Source of the DNA: Nocardia caishijiensis NBRC 108228
GTDB taxonomy: Bacteria; Actinomycetota; Actinomycetes; Mycobacteriales; Mycobacteriaceae
Direction: 5' to 3'
DNA length: 64,000 bases
Assembly (NCBI RefSeq): GCF_001612825.1
Contig: NZ_BDBE01000040.1
Location: forward strand, 166,122-230,121
Part shown: one piece after another, positions 59,654 to 64,000 of the stretch
Layout: each line of letters starts with the position of its first letter
How positions within the stretch are numbered: position 1 is the stretch's first letter
Position numbers and translations under genes: made by a program
The notes under the pieces: generated by a model
What the model saw: the letters and a program-made list of their open reading frames with translations, nothing else
Told to the model about the DNA's origin: nothing
Database searches by the model: none

Positions 59654-60366
59654 CCGATCGACTGCCGCTACAGCGGGCCGCCGCCGTGCTGTTCGACCTG
59701 GACGGGGTGCTGACCGATACCGCCGCGGTCCACCGACGGGCGTGGACCACCCTGTTCACCGAGTTCCTGCCACCGGAGGTCGCGCCGTTCACCGACGACG
59801 ACTACTACCGCCTCGTCGACGGCCGACCACGGGTCGACGGGGTACGGGCGGTGCTGTCCTCACGCGGGCTGCGGCTACCCGATGGAACCGAGGACGACGT
59901 GCCCGAGGCGGCCACCGTGCACGGCCTCGGCAATCGGAAGAACGGGCGGTTCACCGAGATCGTGCGCCGCGACGGTGTCCACGTGTTCGACGGTTCCCAA
60001 CGGCTCGTGGATGCCCTTGCGGCACTGCGGATTCCGATGGGCGTGGTGTCGAGTTCGCGCAATGCGGTGCTGGTGCTCGACACCGCCGGGCTGCTCGACA
60101 GGTTCGCGGTGATCGTCGACGGCATCGCTGTCGAGCGGGACGGCCTGGCGGGCAAGCCGGATCCGGCGATGTATCTCGCCGCCGCCGACGCCCTGGGTGT
60201 CGCACCGGCACACACAATCGTCGTCGAGGACGCCGTCTCGGGCGTCGAGGCAGGTCGGCGCGGTGGTTTCCGGGTGGTCGGCGTCGATCGCGGCACCGGA
60301 CCCGCCGCGCTTCGTGCCGCGGGCGCCGACGAGGTGATCGGTGATCTGGCCGACCTTCTCACCTAG
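59650..60366 (+). CDS. pgmB: Beta-phosphoglucomutase (HAD family)
   Basis: 238 residues. Nucleophile motif LFDLDGVLTDTAAVHRRAW at the start, cap domain, MGVVSSSRNAVLVLDTAGLL as motif II, and KPDPAMYLAAADALGVAPAH, then VVEDAVSGVEAGRRGGF for motifs III and IV. It turns beta-glucose-1-phosphate into glucose-6-phosphate and completes the pathway of the sugar porter and GH65 genes. The ATGA overlap with GH65 shows coupling. Ends with TAG at 60364-60366. Confidence 0.9.
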   Translation: MTDRLPLQRAAAVLFDLDGVLTDTAAVHRRAWTTLFTEFLPPEVAPFTDDDYYRLVDGRPRVDGVRAVLSSRGLRLPDGTEDDVPEAATVHGLGNRKNGRFTEIVRRDGVHVFDGSQRLVDALAALRIPMGVVSSSRNAVLVLDTAGLLDRFAVIVDGIAVERDGLAGKPDPAMYLAAADALGVAPAHTIVVEDAVSGVEAGRRGGFRVVGVDRGTGPAALRAAGADEVIGDLADLLT

Positions 60367-60371
60367 GTCCT

Positions 60372-60396
60372 GTTTGTCTTCCACGACCCCGGGTAG
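60372..60396 (+). promoter_or_regulatory. SigF/SigB-like general-stress promoter of the CsbD gene
   Basis: GTTT (60372-60375) and GGGTAG (60391-60396) are separated by 15 bases, matching the GTTT-N15-17-GGGTA consensus of actinobacterial stress sigma factors. CsbD is a general-stress gene in other bacteria. The distance to the ATG at 60466 is about 70 bases. Confidence 0.5.
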
Positions 60397-60465
60397 ACGC
60401 TCCGTGGGTCCCAAGGATGGCCCACCGACCACGTGTGGTCGAGCGATCTGTCCGGAAGGAATGCC

Positions 60466-60639
60466 ATGAGCTTGGCAGACAAGGCGAAGAACAAGGCCGA
60501 GGAACTGGCCGGTAAGGCCAAGGAGGCCACCGGTAAGGCGACCGACGACCGCGATCTGCAGAACGAGGGCCGCGGCGAGCAGGCCAAGTCCAACCTGAAG
60601 GACGCGGGCGAGAAGGTCAAGGACGCGTTCCGCGACTGA
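60466..60639 (+). CDS. CsbD-family stress protein
   Basis: 57 residues, Lys/Glu/Ala-rich and fully helical (LADKAKNKAEELAGKAKEAT, then NLKDAGEKVKDAFRD). CsbD-like proteins accumulate in general stress; biochemical role unknown. ATG 60466 follows GGAAGGA. A perfect 14-base hairpin ends the gene. Confidence 0.85.
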   Translation: MSLADKAKNKAEELAGKAKEATGKATDDRDLQNEGRGEQAKSNLKDAGEKVKDAFRD

Positions 60640-60657
60640 TCCGGCTCCCGTTCGACA

Positions 60658-60689
60658 TGTGGCCCCCGGCTTTCCAGCCGGGGGCCACA
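60658..60689 (+). terminator. Intrinsic terminator hairpin after CsbD
   Basis: Stem arm TGTGGCCCCCGGCT (60658-60671), loop TTCC, arm AGCCGGGGGCCACA (60676-60689): 14 perfect pairs. It is followed by GTCATATTCC, not a run of T, as common in high-GC actinobacteria. It isolates CsbD from the ArsR gene promoter just downstream. Confidence 0.8.
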
Positions 60690-60692
60690 GTC

Positions 60693-60729
60693 ATATTCCT
60701 TGACAGGAATATTCCATTTAGAGAATACT
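60693..60729 (+). promoter_or_regulatory. ArsR-type operator and leaderless promoter
   Basis: ATATTCC (60693-60699), spacer TTGACA (60700-60705), GGAATAT (60706-60712). The 7-base arms are perfect, and the spacer is a consensus -35 box. AATACT (60724-60729) gives a -10 with an 18-base spacer. A start about seven bases later falls at the ATG 60737, so the mRNA is probably leaderless. A second palindrome GGAATATTCC (60706-60715) overlaps. Repressor binding would block the -35 box. Confidence 0.65.
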
Positions 60730-60736
60730 TCTTCCC

Positions 60737-61531
60737 ATGGAAGAGATCGCAGCAGCACTCGGCGACTCCGCCCGGTGGCGGATCGTCGAACTCCTCGCCG
60801 AACGACCTCGGTCGGTCGGCGAACTCGCCACCCACACCGGGTTGCGCCAGCCACAGACCACCAAACACCTGCAGACCCTCGCGAAGGCGGGCCTGGTCTC
60901 GGTGTTCCCACTCGGCCAGCGACGGGTCTACGCACTCGAGCCTGATCCGTTGCGGGAGTTCGACGCTCGGTTGCGCACGGTGCTCGCCACCCTCGCCGAG
61001 CACGCGGACGAGCGGGATGTGGTCGAACGGTACCGGGCCGCCATCGACGCGGAAATGGCTGCCGCACAGCACAATCGCTGGGCCGACGGTCGCACCTTCA
61101 CCTTCGAGCGGACCTTCGACGTCGCCCCCGAGGCGCTGTGGCGGCACTGGGTCGACCCCGAACTGCTCGCCCGGTGGTGGGTGCCGCCGTCGATGACCGT
61201 CACCGATTGCCGGATCGAACCGATCCCGGGCGGTCGAGTGGTGCTCGACTACCGCGACGACGACGGCGGACACTACCGGTCGGCCGGACGCGTGCACGAG
61301 GTCACCGTCGGCCACCGTCTCACCTTCGACCTGTCGGTGCTCGACGCGGCGGGAGCAGTCTCCTTCACCGGCCGCTACGCCCTCACCGTGGAGCCCGACG
61401 GGCGGGCCGCCCGGTTGCGGCTCGACCTCGTCGTCACCGAAACAACAGTGGCGGCAGCCTCTTTCATCGCCGGAATCGACACCGGCTGGTCCCAGGTCCT
61501 CGACAATCTCGACAGGAAACTGCACTCATGA
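60737..61531 (+). CDS. ArsR-SRPBCC (AHSA1) fusion regulator
   Basis: 264 residues. Residues 1-90 form an ArsR winged helix (ALGDSARWRIVELLAERPRS, then PQTTKHLQTLAKAGLVSVFP). Residues about 105-264 form an AHSA1/SRPBCC ligand-binding domain (TFERTFDVAPEALWRHWVDP, then LLARWWVPPSMTVTDCRIEP). No clustered Cys metal site is seen, so the domain likely binds a small hydrophobic molecule. The promoter carries a dyad over the -35 box, suggesting autoregulation. The stop overlaps the DHFR-like gene (ATGA). Confidence 0.85.
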   Translation: MEEIAAALGDSARWRIVELLAERPRSVGELATHTGLRQPQTTKHLQTLAKAGLVSVFPLGQRRVYALEPDPLREFDARLRTVLATLAEHADERDVVERYRAAIDAEMAAAQHNRWADGRTFTFERTFDVAPEALWRHWVDPELLARWWVPPSMTVTDCRIEPIPGGRVVLDYRDDDGGHYRSAGRVHEVTVGHRLTFDLSVLDAAGAVSFTGRYALTVEPDGRAARLRLDLVVTETTVAAASFIAGIDTGWSQVLDNLDRKLHS

Positions 61532-62118
61532 GCACTCGCCGCGTCACCACCAACATCAGCCTCACCCTCGACGGCCGCTACCACGGCGCCGCAGGACCAT
61601 CCGATCTCGGCGCCATCGTCACCTACGCGAGCACCGACACCGCCCGCGACTATCTCGGCGGAATTCACGCCGGGGCGACAACGGCGGTGCTCGGCCGGAC
61701 CAATGCCGAAGGGTTCCTCGGCTACTGGCCGTCCGTCGCCGCCGACGAGAACGCCGACCCGCGCGACCGCGCCTACGCGCAATGGCTCGTCGACGTGGAC
61801 AAGGTCGTGCTGTCACGCACACTCACCGAATCGCCCTGGGAACGCACGCGCGTCGTGAACGCACCCGCCACCGAGGTGATCACCGAGCTGAAGAGCTCCG
61901 GCACCGGCGACATCCTGGTCAACAGCAGCCCGACCATCGTGGCCGATCTGCTCGCCGCCGACCTGATCGATCGGCTGCACCTGATGATCGTTCCCGAGAT
62001 CGCCGGTGGTGGAGCGCCGTTCTTCACCGACGGACTGCCCGCCTCGCGGTGGACGCTGTCCAGCCATACCGCCGGTGCGTCCGGTGAGCTCGCCCTCGTC
62101 TACGACCGCGCACGTTGA
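61528..62118 (+). CDS. Dihydrofolate-reductase-family protein
   Basis: 196 residues. RibD/DHFR-like fold: RRVTTNISLTLDGRYHGAAG at the start, then VLGRTNAEGFLGYWP, VVLSRTLTESPWERT, DILVNSSPTIVADLLAADLI and RLHLMIVPEIAGGGAPFF. Family members are reductases of unknown substrate that use NADPH. It is translationally coupled to the ArsR-SRPBCC gene, which suggests that its expression is induced by the ligand. Start ATG 61528. Confidence 0.85.
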   Translation: MSTRRVTTNISLTLDGRYHGAAGPSDLGAIVTYASTDTARDYLGGIHAGATTAVLGRTNAEGFLGYWPSVAADENADPRDRAYAQWLVDVDKVVLSRTLTESPWERTRVVNAPATEVITELKSSGTGDILVNSSPTIVADLLAADLIDRLHLMIVPEIAGGGAPFFTDGLPASRWTLSSHTAGASGELALVYDRAR

Positions 62119-62125
62119 CGCCCGG

Positions 62126-63097
62126 TCACGGCTGCGGCGCGAGGTCACCGAGCGCGCCGAGGACGAACTCGTTCACCGGTTCCGTTCGTTCCAGGTGAAC
62201 CAGATGTCCTGCCCCCGGAACCTCCACCACCGCACGCAGATCCGTCACATTCGCCCGGAGCGTGGCGAGCGGATCGCGACCGCTGAAACCTTCCATGTCC
62301 GGGTCGTTCTCGCCGTAGAGGAAGTAGGTCGGGACCGCGACCCGGCGATCGGCCAGTGATTCGGTGAGCTGCCAGTTGCGGTCGAGGTTGCGGTACCAGT
62401 TGAGGCCGCCGGTGAACCCGGTGCGCTCGAATTCCGTGGCGAGGGTGTCGAATTCCGGCTCGCTGAGCCAGTTCCACGGCAGGTCGGGGGCCTTCGGCAG
62501 AACATCGAGATAGCCGAGGCCCGGCGGGTTCTTCCACGTGTCGAGATAGTGGTAGTCGCCGGAGAGCGAGTAGTAGACCCTGGCGAGGAATTCGCGGGGG
62601 CGCTCGGCGAGTTCGGTGTCGGCGCGACCGGGTTCCTGAAAATAGGACAGGTGCAGGAAATGGCGTTCGGCGGCCTTCGTCCAGAAATCCGACGGCGGGC
62701 GGGGCGGGCGCGGGGCGAAGGGATTGTTCAGAATCACCGCGGCGGCCACCCGATCGGGTGCGCGCAACGACAACTCCCACACCAACTGCGCCCCGAAATC
62801 CAGACCGACGAAAACCGCCTGCCGGACGCCGAGGTCGTCGAGCAGGGCCAGCAGATCACCGATCACGGCCAGATTTGTGTACGCGGTGAGATCGGCGGGC
62901 GCCTGCGTGCGCCCGTAGCCGCGCAAATCGGGCGCGATGGCGTGGAAGCCCGCCGCCGCGACGGCCGCGAGCTGACGGTGCCAGATGTAGCCGGTGTGCG
63001 GGAAGCCGTGACAGAACACGACCGGATACCCCTGCCCCTGCTCGGTCACGTGCAGCCGGACGTCGCCGACGTCCAGGAATCGTTGCCGAGGTTCCAC
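62126..63097 (-). CDS. Epoxide-hydrolase-like alpha/beta hydrolase
   Basis: 323 residues from GTG 63097, which has GGAGG five bases upstream; the open frame extends further without support. HGFPHTGYIWH oxyanion region, nucleophile Asp100 in GLDFGAQLVW (Asp, not Ser, as in epoxide hydrolases and dehalogenases), and His in PGAGHLVHLERTEPV. It would open epoxides or remove halide through an ester intermediate. Divergent from an SDR across a KstR-type operator, so steroid or lipid catabolism is suspected. Confidence 0.82.
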   Translation of the reverse strand: MEPRQRFLDVGDVRLHVTEQGQGYPVVFCHGFPHTGYIWHRQLAAVAAAGFHAIAPDLRGYGRTQAPADLTAYTNLAVIGDLLALLDDLGVRQAVFVGLDFGAQLVWELSLRAPDRVAAAVILNNPFAPRPPRPPSDFWTKAAERHFLHLSYFQEPGRADTELAERPREFLARVYYSLSGDYHYLDTWKNPPGLGYLDVLPKAPDLPWNWLSEPEFDTLATEFERTGFTGGLNWYRNLDRNWQLTESLADRRVAVPTYFLYGENDPDMEGFSGRDPLATLRANVTDLRAVVEVPGAGHLVHLERTEPVNEFVLGALGDLAPQP

Positions 63098-63114
63098 CAG
63101 CACCTCCAAGAATC

Positions 63115-63128
63115 TAGAACGTGTTCCT
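63115..63128. promoter_or_regulatory. KstR-type operator
   Basis: TAGAACGTGTTCCT matches the KstR consensus TnnAACnnGTTnnA at all but the last base; the core GAAC-GT-GTTC is symmetrical. KstR represses cholesterol-degradation genes in mycobacteria and rhodococci and is released by a CoA thioester intermediate. The site lies between divergent start codons, suited to control both genes. Confidence 0.55.
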
Positions 63129-63152
63129 CTTTCAAGGTAGTGTCCGGAGGCC

Positions 63153-64000
63153 ATGAGCGGAACACCCAGGATTCTCGGCGGACGGGTCGCGGTAGTGACC
63201 GGAGCCAGCCGAGGTATCGGCAAAGGCATTGCCCAGGAACTCGGCGCGGCGGGCGCCACGGTGTACGTCACCGGCCGAACGACCGCCCCGGGCCGACTCC
63301 CCGGCACCGTTCACGACACGGCGGCCGAGGTGACCGCCCTGGGCGGACTCGGCATCGCGGTGGTCTGCGATCACCGCGACGACGCGGCGGTCGAGGACCT
63401 GTTCACCCGGGTGCGCGCCGAACAGGGGCGCCTCGATGTGCTGGTGAACAATGTCTACAACTCCCCCGCCGCCGCCCGCTGGCTGGGGCGCAAGTTCTGG
63501 GAGGTGCCCGCGGCGGCCTGGGACGAGACCTTCGACATCGGCGTCCGATCCCATTACGCGGCCAGCGTTTTCGCCGCGCCCCTGCTGATCGAGTCGAAGG
63601 GTTTGCTCGTCAACATCTCCTCCCCCGGTTCGCGGCGGTACATGCACAACGCGGTGTACGGGGTCGCCAAGACCGCCCTCGACCGGCTCACCGCAGACCT
63701 CGCCCACGATCTCCACGGCACCGCCACCACCGCGGTATCCCTGTGGCCCGGAATCGTGAACACCGAACTGCTACAGCTGGTTCCCGCCGACGAACAGGGC
63801 CGCCGCCTGGTGTCCCTGCCCGGCGAAGGGACTTTCGACCTCGACGACGCCGAGACCCCACGCTTCCCCGGCCGGGCTGTTGTCGCCCTCGCCGCCGACC
63901 CCGATCGGCTCGCGCGCAGCGGAAAGGCGTGGAAGGTCGCTGATCTGGCCGAGGAGTTCGGCTTCACCGACGTGGACGGCCGAATCCCCCGCAACGACCC
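63153..64000 (+). CDS. SDR-family oxidoreductase, DHRS1-like (partial at right edge)
   Basis: About 282 residues visible; runs off the window. Start ATG 63153 with CCGGAGG just upstream. Rossmann motif VAVVTGASRGIGKGIAQEL, cofactor loop YVTGRTTAPGRLPGT, NNVYNSP (in place of NNA) and Tyr/Lys in YGVAKTALDRL. Insert and sequence resemble the DHRS1 subgroup, whose members act on steroids and lipid aldehydes or ketones. The KstR-like site upstream agrees with a sterol role. Confidence 0.85.
   Translation, partial: MSGTPRILGGRVAVVTGASRGIGKGIAQELGAAGATVYVTGRTTAPGRLPGTVHDTAAEVTALGGLGIAVVCDHRDDAAVEDLFTRVRAEQGRLDVLVNNVYNSPAAARWLGRKFWEVPAAAWDETFDIGVRSHYAASVFAAPLLIESKGLLVNISSPGSRRYMHNAVYGVAKTALDRLTADLAHDLHGTATTAVSLWPGIVNTELLQLVPADEQGRRLVSLPGEGTFDLDDAETPRFPGRAVVALAADPDRLARSGKAWKVADLAEEFGFTDVDGRIPRND

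Noticed and set aside
1..64000. tRNA, rRNA, CRISPR or insertion sequences
   Set aside because: No tRNA-like cloverleaf, no regular spaced repeats and no transposase motif were seen on reading both strands; a dedicated search would be decisive for tRNA.

Overview
The window is very GC-rich, with strong G/C bias at third codon positions. Its gene families (DyP peroxidase with encapsulin, PaaX, conservon-type histidine kinase, FdhD/FdhF, DUF5313, KstR-like operator, SDRs, LLM and old-yellow-enzyme oxidoreductases) point to a mycolic-acid actinomycete. Nocardia or a close relative is the best guess. Genus-level placement is inference. I see no rRNA, tRNA, CRISPR array, transposase or phage gene.

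Layout. 1-1800: the end of an ATP-binding regulator, then two decayed genes standing head to head with their 5' ends missing (an IPNS-like oxygenase and an ABC substrate-binding protein). 1827-4501: an SPFH (band 7) gene coupled to an NAD-kinase-like gene behind a long dyad operator, a small membrane protein and a kinase-like remnant. 4505-10899: AI-2E-type exporter, PLDc_N/SHOCT protein, GAP-family protein, SulP anion transporter and alkylsulfatase. A repeated TCACCC-N5-GGGTGA dyad is scattered through this block. 10909-20596: SDR divergent from PaaX, AarF/UbiB kinase, orphan conservon-type sensor kinase overlapping a PucR-type regulator, secreted alpha/beta hydrolase, and a large ATPase-LuxR regulator with a perfect hairpin near its start. 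20702-24798: MarR divergent from an old yellow enzyme with two TTGA-N5-TCAA sites, then a UvrA paralogue. 24886-32057: LLM oxidoreductase and a formate-dehydrogenase-type locus (fdhD and an fdhF-like gene) separated by DUF1345, LysR and FUSC genes. 32041-38164: a secreted beta-propeller-like protein interrupted by an in-frame TGA, DyP peroxidase with an encapsulin-targeting tail, encapsulin, and cydAB.

38201-44895 is an accessory and decayed stretch: frameshifted DUF5996, Asn/Gly-Pro/Ala-rich surface protein, topoisomerase IB remnant, autoregulated MarR with an acyl-CoA ligase, hydrolase, and a peptidase-inhibitor-like gene with an in-frame TGA. 45030-64000: TetR with two perfect palindromes facing a hydrolase, PfpI-like protein, sugar dehydrogenase lipoprotein, an ATP-grasp/CocE two-gene cassette, GCS2-type carboxylate-amine ligase coupled to VOC, OhrR-like regulator coupled to DUF5313, HdeA-like lipoprotein, a disaccharide uptake/phosphorolysis operon (sugar porter, GH65, beta-phosphoglucomutase), CsbD, an ArsR-SRPBCC fusion with a DHFR-like gene, and an epoxide-hydrolase-like gene divergent from an SDR across a KstR-type site.

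Two themes stand out. Several small units have readable local operators beside a regulator (MarR/OYE, MarR/ligase, TetR/hydrolase, ArsR-SRPBCC). Nine or so genes are interrupted, shortened or truncated, which means either active gene decay in this lineage or uncorrected indels in the assembly. Sequence alone cannot fully separate the two.
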